A stretch of 64,000 bases of DNA from Parapedobacter sp964498395 (GTDB lineage Bacteria; Bacteroidota; Bacteroidia; Sphingobacteriales; Sphingobacteriaceae), in the NCBI GenBank assembly GCA_964498395.1, contig CAZCHE010000006.1, forward strand, positions 186,001 through 250,000, written 5' to 3'. Both the position numbers and the translations under genes were made by a program. How positions within the stretch are numbered: position 1 is the stretch's first letter; each line of letters begins with the position of its first letter. Shown here one piece after another: positions 43,460 through 52,373 of this stretch. A model generated the notes under the pieces. It did no database searches. It saw nothing but the letters and a program-made list of their open reading frames with translations, and was not told the DNA's origin.

Positions 43460-43542
43460 TTAGATTCTTATTGTGGCGTGTAATTAACCCCTTCGGGATT
43501 AAGGAAGCACTTTATTATACTGCCTCAAAAATAAGAGTATTT

Positions 43543-43634
43543 CGTCATTTCGAGGAGGTACGACGAGAAATCTTCTTAAGTTTTACCCAAAACAATGAGA
43601 TTTCTCTCTAGCCTCGGGCTAGAGAGAAATGACG
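43543..43634. repeat. interspersed palindromic element with terminal CGTCATTTC / GAAATGACG
   Basis: A 92-base stretch begins CGTCATTTCGAGGAGGTACGACGAGAAATCT and ends AGAGAGAAATGACG, so its ends are inverted repeats. Inside, GAGAAATCT (43565-43573) pairs with AGATTTCTC (43598-43606), and a second stem, TCTCTAGCC-TCG-GGCTAGAGA, sits next to the end. It looks like the short non-coding repeats (REP/MITE-like) scattered in many Bacteroidota genomes. No other copy is present in this window. Confidence 0.7.
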
Positions 43635-43638
43635 TTAA

Positions 43639-45261
43639 TTACGGTTTTTCCGGCAAATGACCAAACCATTTCCACTTAATCACTTCTTCCATGTACGTGT
43701 CGACGAGGCTAACGTTGAGCATGTCGTTGACATAGCCAATATACATGTCTGGACGTACGAGTACCATTTTAACACCGTCCGGCTTTACTTCAAATGTATC
43801 AAACAAGTGATGGTTTCTAGGTGAATAGGGGAGGTAATACAGGTGCATTTCCCTTGGATATTTCTGGCGCATCCATTGCCCAATGATATGCAAGTGATGG
43901 TGGCTGATGGTACCCAACACCAATAGCGTAAAGCCGGGTTTTTCGCACCATCGATGCAAATCTGTCTGGACTTTGGCTTTTTCATCATAAACCGACAGAA
44001 ACGGAAGTCGATCGCCCGCCTGTACCTGCCGCTTAACGGCGTGGTGCACCGCAAGCGAAGATTTCCGGTAGTGGGTGTTTAGTTGTGCCAGGCGATCAAA
44101 CACGCGCGCCAGCCGGCGGTTATTTTTGCCTAAATACTTGAGTGCACGAGATAACAGCAAATTACGAATGCGATAAAGCCCTGGACGATTTCGCACGGTG
44201 AGGCCAAACATCCAATCCGTCGTATTGATCACAGCCTTGGCCACAGGTCGCCGTTCCGCTTGATAGGTATGCAGTAGTTGGGCACCCATCCGTCCACTGA
44301 TAACGCCCGCCAATTTCCAAGCGAGGTTTGCCGCATCCTGAAGCCCGGTATTCATCCCTTGCCCACCAATCGGCGAATGCACATGTGCTGCATCTCCAAC
44401 CAAAAAACAGCGCTGTGAAGCAAACTGGGCCGCCAAGTGGCTCTTGACAGTAAAAGCGCTCATCCAATCGCATCGAATGACGGGGAGCTTAAAGCCGATT
44501 ATCCCATCGACATCGTCCTGAATGGCTGCATAATCGAGCGGATGTGCGTTTTGATTTTGCTGTTTTCCGGCCAGTGGTCCCACGATCCGGTAATATCCCC
44601 TGGTGTTCAGCGGAAAAACACCCAAAAAGCCCCTTTTAGGTAAAAACAGATGCATATTGCGGTTATACGTTCCTTGGAGCTGCACATCGGCTAAGAAAAA
44701 CTGCCCGTGGAGGTGTTTCCCTTCAAAAGGGATTTCCAAAAATTTACGCACATCACTGTTTACCCCATCTGCACCAACCACCCATTTGCATTTCCACACA
44801 GTTGAATTGCCATCGCTTTCCAGCCGGGCGGTCGCCCCGCTATCATCTTGCTGAAGCGAGGTGAGCCGTGTTTCCCATAGCACGGGGCAAGCTTGCTGCG
44901 TAAGCCGGTCAATCAGTATTTTCTCCGTTTTATCTTGACCGGCGATCAGCACGAATGGGAAGGGCGTATTCGGGCTATCCAACTGCGAAAGATCGATCTG
45001 CCCCAATACCTTGTCAGTATGTTGCACCTGCGCACCGTAACAGGGTATCCCCTGCGCCATTAGTGTGTCAGCAAGCCCCATTTGCCTAAATAGCTCAAGC
45101 GATTTGGCATGTACGGCAATGGCTTTTGACTTTCGGTCAGGCCCTTTCTTGCTGTCGATAATGGTCGGCTGTATGCCATAGCGCAGCAATTGGGCTGCCA
45201 TCATCAAGCCCGACGGGCCTGCCCCCACAATCAGTACATCGGTATGTTTGTGGTGTTCCAA
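43639..45261 (-). CDS. FAD-dependent aromatic-ring monooxygenase-like protein
   Basis: A 540-residue flavoprotein of the p-hydroxybenzoate hydroxylase / PheA/TfdB type. The FAD-binding Rossmann start is DVLIVGAGPSGLMMAAQLLRYG, the middle DG motif is WVVGADGVNSDVRKFL, and the second FAD motif is CFLVGDAAHVHSPIGGQGMNTGLQDAANLAWKLAGV. The C-terminal about 150 residues form the thioredoxin-like domain of this group. It would use NAD(P)H and oxygen to hydroxylate a ring compound; the substrate is unknown. It follows an RsmI-like gene by two bases. Confidence 0.9.
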   Translation of the reverse strand: MEHHKHTDVLIVGAGPSGLMMAAQLLRYGIQPTIIDSKKGPDRKSKAIAVHAKSLELFRQMGLADTLMAQGIPCYGAQVQHTDKVLGQIDLSQLDSPNTPFPFVLIAGQDKTEKILIDRLTQQACPVLWETRLTSLQQDDSGATARLESDGNSTVWKCKWVVGADGVNSDVRKFLEIPFEGKHLHGQFFLADVQLQGTYNRNMHLFLPKRGFLGVFPLNTRGYYRIVGPLAGKQQNQNAHPLDYAAIQDDVDGIIGFKLPVIRCDWMSAFTVKSHLAAQFASQRCFLVGDAAHVHSPIGGQGMNTGLQDAANLAWKLAGVISGRMGAQLLHTYQAERRPVAKAVINTTDWMFGLTVRNRPGLYRIRNLLLSRALKYLGKNNRRLARVFDRLAQLNTHYRKSSLAVHHAVKRQVQAGDRLPFLSVYDEKAKVQTDLHRWCEKPGFTLLVLGTISHHHLHIIGQWMRQKYPREMHLYYLPYSPRNHHLFDTFEVKPDGVKMVLVRPDMYIGYVNDMLNVSLVDTYMEEVIKWKWFGHLPEKP

Positions 45262-45263
45262 TG

Positions 45264-45971
45264 TCAGAAAATCAGGAAAATAGCTGGTTTTTTATGGAAA
45301 TCGTAACTGCCCTTCTTCCACGCGTGCAGTGGCTGACTGACGATTTGCTCGTCAGCTGCCGTTAGGTTACAGGCAATGCAAAGTTGGGTTTGGGGTTTGC
45401 CGATGCGTAAGATTTCGCTTAGCAATTGATTGTTGCGAAATGGCGTTTCAATAAAAAGCTGGGTTTGCTTTTGCCGTTGTGCCGTTTGCTCCAAGTCCTT
45501 GATTTTCTTAGCACGCTCCCCCTTGTCAATGGGGAGGTAACCGTGGAAGACGAAGCTTTGTCCATTGAATCCCGAAGCCATCAAGGCCAATAGGATGGAG
45601 CTGGGGCCAACCAGCGGCACCACCTTGATTCCCTTACGATGTGCTTCGGCCACGATGTCCGCCCCCGGATCGGCCACCCCCGGACATCCCGCCTCACTCA
45701 TCAAGCCCACGTCTTTACCGGCCAATAAGCCCGAGAAAAATTGCGACGCACCTGCTTCGCTTCGGGCGTGTTTGCCATAGTCATGCAGGATCAGTTCGCT
45801 TTGTGGCTTTTGCAGCCCCGCTAGTTTCAGGAATTTCCGGGCCGTTTTCTCGTTTTCTACAATATACTCATCTATGGCGTTAATCGTTTGGGAGAGTAGC
45901 GGGGTATACGACGCCGAAGCGGCTTCGTCCGCTAAGGGCACGGGAATCAGGTACAATGTTCCGTAGGGCAT
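45264..45971 (-). CDS. short RsmI-like SAM-dependent methyltransferase (tetrapyrrole methylase fold)
   Basis: The ATG at 45971 gives 235 residues, shorter than standard RsmI (about 285); TACCTTTG ends three bases before it, so the frame to 45977 would start inside the promoter. The N-terminus YGTLYLIPVPLADEA contains the VPL(A)-type loop where RsmI has TPIGNL. It also has VGLMSEAGCPGVADPGADIVAEAHRKG, VPLVGPSSILLALMASGFNGQSFVFHGYLP and LFIETPFRNNQLLSEI, all RsmI blocks. RsmI 2'-O-methylates C1402 of 16S rRNA. This short form is common in Bacteroidota and may have another target. It may be co-transcribed with the FAD monooxygenase gene. Confidence 0.85.
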   Translation of the reverse strand: MPYGTLYLIPVPLADEAASASYTPLLSQTINAIDEYIVENEKTARKFLKLAGLQKPQSELILHDYGKHARSEAGASQFFSGLLAGKDVGLMSEAGCPGVADPGADIVAEAHRKGIKVVPLVGPSSILLALMASGFNGQSFVFHGYLPIDKGERAKKIKDLEQTAQRQKQTQLFIETPFRNNQLLSEILRIGKPQTQLCIACNLTAADEQIVSQPLHAWKKGSYDFHKKPAIFLIF

Positions 45972-45974
45972 GTA

Positions 45975-45982
45975 CAAAGGTA
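45975..45982 (-). promoter_or_regulatory. TAnnTTTG promoter -7 box
   Basis: TACCTTTG on the minus strand, followed by TAC and the ATG at 45971. The predicted leader is zero or a few bases. Confidence 0.6.
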
Positions 45983-46059
45983 GTGAAATGAAGCGGTATG
46001 AATGATCGCTTCGTAATCTCTTGCATTAATTTTCGGATCTTATGTCAATTATGTCATCG

Positions 46060-46950
46060 TCATTGAATCAACTTAGCCATTGCTCTCACCGGAAAAGTTC
46101 CGACGCCTTTAAATTTCGGCGGGATAGCGCTAAATGTAAAGCCTTCATTGGGTAATAAATACAGGTTACAAAGGTGTTCAACGATCAATATATCCGCTTC
46201 TAAAAGGGTGGTATGAACGGGCCTTGTGTTCCCGGATGTGTTGTCAATATTATGAGCGTCGATGCCCACCAGCTTCACACCGCAATCTCGTAGATATTTT
46301 GCAGCATCTTCTGTCAAATAAGGATGGTTTTCATAGTACCTTTCTGTATTCCAATGCACATCCCATCCGGTGTGGATCAATACCGCCCTGTTTCTGATTT
46401 CGTGGTTTTTTAAATATTCTTCCGTAACGGCTAACGTCTCTGAAAAGGGTACGCGAATGACAATCGCGTCAAGGTCTGTAAAACTGGCTAAACCGACTTC
46501 TGATAGGTCTTTCCCATCCGCAAACCGATGAAATGGGCAGTCAATATAAGTTCCCGTGTTTGTTACCATTTCAATCTTTCCGATGTGGAATTCGGTTCCC
46601 TCAGTATAAAACTGTTTGGAGTCATCCCTACTCAAATAGTCACAGACAATTGGTGCAGGTAACCCCCTATACGTCACAAGTCCATGTTCAATGGTATGGC
46701 TCAGGTCAATGAACAAATCTGTTCCGACATGCTCGTTAATTGGCTCTCGCTTGTGAGCTTCTACGATAATTTCTTTGTTCAGAATGTTGGTTTGCCCCAC
46801 CATCAGCAACCGCAAATCGGCAACAATGTAATCAGCCAGCGCCCTATCTGTTATGTCATCACCATTGATATCGAGTCGAAAATCTTCACCTTTAATACTA
46901 CCACCGTTGGTAAAGTATATTTCAAAGTCAAATTTTACTCTTTTGTCCAT
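46060..46950 (-). CDS. cyclase / kynurenine-formamidase-like hydrolase with an N-terminal extension
   Basis: A 296-residue protein. Residues 75-296 are a cyclase-family domain: DLSHTIEHGLVTYRGLP, TNTGTYIDCPFHRFADG, HTGWDVHWNTERYYENHPYLTEDAAKYLRD, and VGIDAHNID. The standard metal motif HxGTHxDxPxH here reads NTGTYIDCPFH, so two of the histidines are replaced; the last histidine and aspartate remain. The first about 74 residues form an extra beta-rich domain (FDFEIYFTNGGSIKGEDFRLDINGDDITDRAL). It lies on the minus strand 116 bases after the saccharopine-dehydrogenase-like gene. The substrate is unknown. Confidence 0.85.
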   Translation of the reverse strand: MDKRVKFDFEIYFTNGGSIKGEDFRLDINGDDITDRALADYIVADLRLLMVGQTNILNKEIIVEAHKREPINEHVGTDLFIDLSHTIEHGLVTYRGLPAPIVCDYLSRDDSKQFYTEGTEFHIGKIEMVTNTGTYIDCPFHRFADGKDLSEVGLASFTDLDAIVIRVPFSETLAVTEEYLKNHEIRNRAVLIHTGWDVHWNTERYYENHPYLTEDAAKYLRDCGVKLVGIDAHNIDNTSGNTRPVHTTLLEADILIVEHLCNLYLLPNEGFTFSAIPPKFKGVGTFPVRAMAKLIQ

Positions 46951-47066
46951 TTTCCTGTCTTTTTTGTAATGGTTCTGCTGGTTTCTTATCCTCGTTTATT
47001 CATGTCTTGGCTAGCTCATCGCGCAGAGTGCACAGCAAAGGCGCTCACCCTTACGATGTGCTTAAC

Positions 47067-48077
47067 CTAGCTGAAGGAAAAGCGAATATCATCTTTGTCC
47101 AATGATTGCAGGAAATCCACCGCATCGAATGCCTCACCCATTGTTGTCACCCCGATTTTTTCGACCCTTCCTTCGACTATTCGCTTAACTGCTTCGACAA
47201 CCAATGGTGCTGTAGTGGCATAGATATCATTCCCTGTTGCAATGATGCGCTTTGTAAACCCACCTTGTTTGGCTACTACTTCCATAAAGAAAACCTGTGA
47301 CGATCGGTTCTTGTGTGCCGTTGGTTTAGGTTCTGGCGTTTCAGCACTCCGGATATCGTCTATAGCGTTCTTACTGATATACGTACTGATATTTTCTACA
47401 GGGATGTGCCGCGAAATGGTAATAATTTCCGAAAGCGGAACAGCAAGCATCAACTTACTACCAACAGGCTCCGGAAACGTCCATGTTAGTAACGGGCTTT
47501 CCTTAAGCGGCACAAGTTGCTTGTTAACCCACACCACCCTTGGGTAATGGTTTCGTTGTCCCGTAAGCCGGGTTCCTTCCGTCGGATGCCATGAATCCAA
47601 TCCGATGTAAACCGAAATATCGTCAACCGCTTCCCTGTCTACTGTTGCCGCAGTACCCAGTAGGTCGGCTAAACCACCGTAGAATGCTGCTCCTGGCATA
47701 ATCACAACTCCACCTACCTTTGCTTCTTCAGAAAAGCTTTCAAACGTATCCTGCACCGACCGCTGTTCGGCACTCAGATCGATATAGTGTTTCTTCAATC
47801 GTAGCGCAGATCGTATAATGGGCTCGGCCGTGTCCAGAAATGGGCCTGCACAGTTAACGATCATCCGTGCATCAGAAAAAGCCTCATCTAAACGATCTGG
47901 TTGGTCAATATCCACTTCTGTCATTTGTAATGAGGGGTATTTCCTGTAAAGCTCACCTAGTTTCTCCGGGTTTCTTCCGCAAAGGATGGGATGGTATCCG
48001 CATTCGCAAAGTCGGGATACAATAAATTTTCCTGTGTGTCCATAAGCACCGTACACAGCAATACGATTTTCCATCAA
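47067..48077 (-). CDS. saccharopine-dehydrogenase-like NAD(P)-binding protein
   Basis: A 336-residue protein. The N-terminal NAD(P)-binding fold has RIAVYGAYGHTGKFIVSRLCECGYHPILCGRNPEKL (GAxGHTG), and MIVNCAGPFLDTAEPIIRSALRLKKHYIDLSAEQRS follows, the family block near the active site. The later part, GAAFYGGLADLLGTAATVD, matches trans-acting enoyl reductase or saccharopine-dehydrogenase-like proteins. Its actual reaction is unknown. It precedes the cyclase gene on the same strand and could belong to the same pathway, but no other gene confirms this. Confidence 0.85.
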   Translation of the reverse strand: MMENRIAVYGAYGHTGKFIVSRLCECGYHPILCGRNPEKLGELYRKYPSLQMTEVDIDQPDRLDEAFSDARMIVNCAGPFLDTAEPIIRSALRLKKHYIDLSAEQRSVQDTFESFSEEAKVGGVVIMPGAAFYGGLADLLGTAATVDREAVDDISVYIGLDSWHPTEGTRLTGQRNHYPRVVWVNKQLVPLKESPLLTWTFPEPVGSKLMLAVPLSEIITISRHIPVENISTYISKNAIDDIRSAETPEPKPTAHKNRSSQVFFMEVVAKQGGFTKRIIATGNDIYATTAPLVVEAVKRIVEGRVEKIGVTTMGEAFDAVDFLQSLDKDDIRFSFS

Positions 48078-48129
48078 TTTTTCAATTTTAACCGATACTC
48101 ATCTATTGGATAATTTTGTGCATTACTAC

Positions 48130-48243
48130 CTAATAAATTAGGCCAATTGCTTTTTGCTTCGCCAAGCGATATTGAATACCATTTGCATTCGGTTGAACAT
48201 TCTTCCCGGGTTCGTCATCGAATTCGATTTCATCGGTAGACAT
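48130..48243 (-). CDS. possible 37-residue small ORF or gene remnant
   Basis: ATG at 48243 to TAG at 48130 gives MSTDEIEFDDEPGKNVQPNAN and a basic end (RLAKQKAIGLIY). Composition is protein-like (acidic start, basic end) and it fills most of an otherwise empty 299-base gap. There is no ribosome binding site to speak of and no known family. It could be the remains of a longer gene cut after IGLIY. Confidence 0.3.
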   Translation of the reverse strand: MSTDEIEFDDEPGKNVQPNANGIQYRLAKQKAIGLIY

Positions 48244-48376
48244 TAAAAATTGCATGTAAAGGTAACTAAAACCATAAATATCTTAATAATCAAGAATATA
48301 TGTCTTGATTTCGGCAATTTTCTCTTTTTCAAAAGTAACCTGTTCACACCATAAAATAGGGCCGTCTTTTTAGCCT

Positions 48377-49636
48377 TTATTTAAGCTTGTTCTTATCGAA
48401 AATGATATTTCCATTGTGAATGGTAAGCACCACTTCAGAAAAATTCCTTGCGTCCAAAACGGGATTTTCTTCAAGGATCACCAGGTCGGCATTTTTTCCG
48501 ACCTGTATCGTTCCCGTTTGCGCTGAAATATTAAACGTTTTTGCCGGATTGGTAGTCAATGAGGCTAATATTTCGTAAAAGCCCATCCCCGCGGCAGCCA
48601 TGTTGGCAAATTCTTCTTTCGTATCATAATCATTCATATAGCCCACATCTGTGCCAAATAGTACGGTTCCACCAGCATCATGGAATACTCTTAACTGATC
48701 GATTGCCGTACGAATCAACTTACTCGTATCGGTATCGATATTTGCACTCCTTAGATCCCAAAAATGAAGCTTTAATGTTGGAATTAAAGCGATATCGCGG
48801 TCAACCAATTCGTTCACCAATGTGGAATCCCATACCGCTCGATCATCTGCCGCAACATGCGCCAATACGGTTACTCCATTACCTGCCGCATTGGTTACTC
48901 CTTTAAGGTTAGAAGGATGTGCAAATAGCGGTATGTTATTCTTTTGGGTGATTCTTGCAGTTTCTTTGATCAGTTCAGCAGATAAGTAATCGATACGGTG
49001 GCCTGTAGGCGATGCCGACCATATTTTTATGCCATTGGCACCCGCTTTAAGTTGTTTTTCAATGTGATGGCGAACCTCTTTTTTTGTTTTCAATTCGGGT
49101 AACGTGAGCGGTTTTATATAAAAGGGGCTTTTCGATGTAAACGGCACACCGACAGCTAAGATCGTTGGCCCCTTGATTTCACCGTTATTGATCCTGCTTC
49201 TTAACAAGTTAAGATTTGTAAAATCAAGTTGAGCGAGGTCAAAAACATAGACGAACCCCTTGGATGTAAACATTTCTCGGATACTGACCTCCAGACTATC
49301 CTTTGCCTTATTCCCCGAATTTTCCCATTGGCTTTCAATAAGATGCACGTGACTATTCCAATATCCTGAAGTGACGTATTTTCCTTTACCATCAATGATT
49401 CGATAACCCAAGGGCACCTCCATCTCGCTACTTAATCCGATGGCTTCAAACTTTCCGTGCGCGATTAAAATAGTTGCGTTCTGGATTGGCTTTTCATAGG
49501 GCGCCGTAAATACCGCCACATTCACGATCGCAATCGCCGAATCCTGAGCAATGGATTTTTGAGTGATTGAAAATATCAGTATCAGCTGAAGAATGATTTT
49601 AAACGGAATGTTCAAAAAGGTACTGTTTTTTTTCAC
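48377..49636 (-). CDS. exported metal-dependent amidohydrolase
   Basis: With the GTG at 49636 (MKKNSTFLNIPFKIILQLILIFS) the product has a clean signal peptide ending QKSIAQ and 419 residues. ATG 49699 is the alternative start but adds non-signal-like residues. Metal and catalytic motifs are present: SGYWNSHVHLIES (HxH), GIKIWSASPTG (lysine), LFAHPSNLKG and VLAHVAADD (histidines), and VLFGTDVGYMND (aspartate). The closest general group is the imidazolonepropionase/prolidase-like amidohydrolases. Probably periplasmic; the substrate is unknown. It lies next to the truncated TonB receptor on the same strand, upstream of it by transcription order being separated by a gap of 37 to 106 bases. Confidence 0.85.
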   Translation of the reverse strand: MKKNSTFLNIPFKIILQLILIFSITQKSIAQDSAIAIVNVAVFTAPYEKPIQNATILIAHGKFEAIGLSSEMEVPLGYRIIDGKGKYVTSGYWNSHVHLIESQWENSGNKAKDSLEVSIREMFTSKGFVYVFDLAQLDFTNLNLLRSRINNGEIKGPTILAVGVPFTSKSPFYIKPLTLPELKTKKEVRHHIEKQLKAGANGIKIWSASPTGHRIDYLSAELIKETARITQKNNIPLFAHPSNLKGVTNAAGNGVTVLAHVAADDRAVWDSTLVNELVDRDIALIPTLKLHFWDLRSANIDTDTSKLIRTAIDQLRVFHDAGGTVLFGTDVGYMNDYDTKEEFANMAAAGMGFYEILASLTTNPAKTFNISAQTGTIQVGKNADLVILEENPVLDARNFSEVVLTIHNGNIIFDKNKLK

Positions 49637-49742
49637 AGCTTGATCGTTAACGGTTAATGTTATCTTTTCATCGCAAGGGTTTGGCAAAAGCCAACACATA
49701 AACAAAATTGGGTTTTTATTTCCACATAACCCTTGATTTCAA

Positions 49743-51332
49743 TCACAACTTATACCTCACCGATAGCAGCCAGACTTGTGGCAGCACATTGGTAACTTGC
49801 TCACTAGCCAAAAAATCCGAAATGGTATTGCTAACCTTGGTCCGGTTGTTCAGGAGGTTATTGGTCGTGAGGCGGAATCCCCAAGGGCTTTTGTCCCGCT
49901 GGTAATCCAATGCGGCATTGGCGATTTGGTAGGTGTCGCTGCGGCGCGTATCTGTATTCAGGTTTCGGAATGCGTCGAAATCTCCAATGAACGACCAATC
50001 TCGAAGGAAGCGAAAGTCAACCCTTAGCGTAAGCTGGTCGGTTTCAAAAGCGGAAGTATTATTACCCCTAAACCGATTAAACCCTTTGGTATAGGCCAAT
50101 TCCACTTGGGGCCAGTCTCTCGGTGCGGTGCGGACATTCACCGAGTACTGCTGACTTACCCGGCGATTATTGGCCAGCACCTCATTGACGGTTTGGGAAT
50201 AGTCAAACCAACTGAGTCGGGCACTACCGCCGACACGGAGGAAGGCCACTTGGTTGGAATACGAGCCGTAGGCCATCCAGTTTGTTTCCGGATTGTCCGT
50301 CATCACCGGCATGGAATACCGATTGATACCCTCAAACTGCAACTCGCTGCGGATAGCCCGTGTTTTTCGGTTGAAATTGACAAATACGGTGGTTATCGGC
50401 CCGCCAATGCCTGTAAACCGACTGTAGCGTAGCATGGATTGATGGTAGCGCTCGTTAGCCAGCAGGGCATTGCCCCTTGATACAGCATTGTAGGATGTAA
50501 GGGAAAATCGATTGTTCAGCTGCCCGATGTTGGGGAAGTTGTTTGCATATTGGTAATCGAATGTGATTCGCTGGTATTCCTTGATTTCATATTCGCTCTT
50601 CCACTTCGGCTCCGAAAGGACCCTACTGATCTGCTGATCAATCGCTGTTTGCCGAGTGGATAGGGTATACCAATGGCCATACAGGGAGGCGGTATTCGTG
50701 AGTTTGCCGATGATGAATTTATAATCCAAGCCTGCGAATGCATCGTTGAGCCGGTATCGGATATCATTTCCGAAGCCTGCAGCCACGAAATTGTTTACGC
50801 TCCCATCAGAAAGCATTTGCCTGTCAATGGTTGATAGCTCCGCGGATACATAGTTATTACCTATATTTGAGTGCAATTGGCTGTTCCGATTGATGACCCA
50901 ATAATGCTTAAACAACGCGTCCACACTGTTGGTACTTTGCCGGTTAACTTGCTCGATATGGTATTGGGCGTCCGTCTCCAACGGAATGAAGCCCATGAGG
51001 AAAGCTTGGTCATTTAACCACGTGTTCAATGGGGTGCTCTTTTCATACACGTGGTTGATCACGAACGTGGTGGTATGCTGTACGTTGTAGGCCTTGTGCC
51101 ACTCTATGTATTGTTTCAGCGAATGGTTATCGGCATCACCCAGCGCATCGAAACGACTATCCTGTATATCCGTGATGGAATTGAGCGTGCTGGCAAAGGA
51201 GTTGTTGCTGCTCTGCCATTGGGCATTGTAGTACCATTTCTCGTAGTTATTCGGGCTATAGTCCAGCTTGATGTTTGCGAGGCCCATCAAATCATCATTG
51301 GCCTGCTCGGAAAGGCGCTCCTCTGTGGCCAC
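49743..51332 (-). pseudogene. TonB-dependent receptor, 5'-truncated (barrel only)
   Basis: The 529 residues cover the C-terminal part of a TonB-dependent outer-membrane barrel: the segment VATEERLSEQANDDLMGLANIKLDYSPNNYEKWYY is the usual first barrel strand region, and the end VLPQVWLLSVRYKL closes the last strand. The signal peptide and plug domain are missing. The reading frame stays open to a TAA at 51380, and the extra residues (SLFCVVVFESSVCS) do not look like plug sequence, so the break lies at about 51333-51380. It cannot work as a transporter without a plug. It probably was cut when the adjacent AT-rich block arrived. Confidence 0.85.
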
Positions 51333-51410
51333 TTCCGAACAGACTGAGGATTCAAATACTACTACACAAAAAAGGGATTAGATTATTGAGTTTCTAATCC
51401 GTTTAAATTC

Positions 51411-51812
51411 TTATTTTGAAGCAATGTTCCAAAATTCGTCTTCATCTTCAATCTTTTCGGAAAATAACCAGACTTCCTGAATTTTTTCTTTTTCTATCCT
51501 CAACAGATCAACTCCTTTCATTGAAAGGGTATTCCCGTCTTTTTCAGCTTTGAAATGGATAGATGCGGTAACAAGATCTCCGTTATCAGTTGTATATTCA
51601 ATGTTGTCGATAGCAAAGGTGCCATTACTCCATTTCATGAAATTTCCTAAATGATCAAATACCTCACCTTTTCCATTATAAGTTCCTGATTGAACTCCAT
51701 TGCCTGGCTGATGCCAGATCACATCATCTGCAAATAAGCCTCCAACCGTATCAAAATCTCCTTTTGCCACGGCATTAAAATACGCTTGAACGATCGTTAC
51801 ATTTTTAGACAT
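51411..51812 (-). CDS. SnoaL/NTF2-like protein
   Basis: A 133-residue NTF2-fold protein: VQAYFNAVAKGDFDTVGGLFADDVIWHQPGNG is the usual SnoaL-like start (helix, helix, strand), ending with a long sheet (LSMKGVDLLRIEKEKIQEVWLFS). Such proteins act as small-molecule enzymes or binding proteins; the role here is unknown. The sequence is AT-rich: of the 60 bases at 51481-51540 only 21 are G or C. It is divergent from the HxlR regulator (130 bases apart), which probably controls it. Confidence 0.88.
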   Translation of the reverse strand: MSKNVTIVQAYFNAVAKGDFDTVGGLFADDVIWHQPGNGVQSGTYNGKGEVFDHLGNFMKWSNGTFAIDNIEYTTDNGDLVTASIHFKAEKDGNTLSMKGVDLLRIEKEKIQEVWLFSEKIEDEDEFWNIASK

Positions 51813-51942
51813 ACTAATTTGTTTTAAAAGTTTATAAAATCAGTTGCAAATTTCTAGATTTACAATCTATTTTACAAGTACTTACCATAAGATATAGTAC
51901 AGTATATAAAGTTAATAATTATTGATAATCAATCAAATAGAA
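51813..51942. promoter_or_regulatory. divergent control region of the SnoaL and HxlR genes
   Basis: AT-rich and holds AAGTACTT (51876-51883), a perfect palindrome within CAAGTACTTACCATAAG, and related words GTAC and AGTA downstream (AGTACAGTATA). HxlR/MarR-type regulators bind such short TACT/AGTA palindromes. The regulator bound is inferred from gene order only. Confidence 0.4.
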
Positions 51943-52260
51943 ATGAAAATAAATATTTCCGATGAGAATTGTCCGTTGAAAAAAACACTTGAAATTATCA
52001 GTGGCAAATGGACTATGCTTATCATTTATCAGATCAACGAGAGAGCAATCCGCTATGGCGAACTTAAGCGATGTGTGGTAGGAATCAGTGAAAAAATGCT
52101 GATCGGTCAGTTGAAGTTTCTTTGTGATAAAGGGATAGTCAGTAAACATGCTTTTCCCGAAATCCCACCGAGAGTTGAATATACACTTACGAATAAGGGA
52201 AAGGAATTGCTGCCCGTGATTAATCAAATTATCCAGTTTGGTATTCATCATAAACTCTGA
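51943..52260 (+). CDS. HxlR-family winged-helix regulator
   Basis: A 105-residue regulator, normal for the family. The start ATG 51943 gives MKINISDENCPLKKTLEIISGKWTMLIIYQI. C10 in ENCPLKKT is the redox- or electrophile-sensitive cysteine found in YodB/HypR-type HxlR proteins, and the winged helix follows (RYGELKRCVVGISEKMLIGQLKFL, YTLTNKGKELLPVI). A second cysteine is in KRCVV. It probably senses reactive electrophiles or oxidants and represses its divergent neighbour (SnoaL) and perhaps itself. It is the only plus-strand gene in the AT-rich block. Confidence 0.93.
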   Translation: MKINISDENCPLKKTLEIISGKWTMLIIYQINERAIRYGELKRCVVGISEKMLIGQLKFLCDKGIVSKHAFPEIPPRVEYTLTNKGKELLPVINQIIQFGIHHKL

Positions 52261-52373
52261 ACGTTTTTATTTACTTTCATTGAAGGAAGGTTGCGAGAAA
52301 TCATAGCCAAAAGGTTGCTTCATTCAGATGTTCCGGAAGAAATTTGAAATCCAGGAGATTGATGCCATAACTA

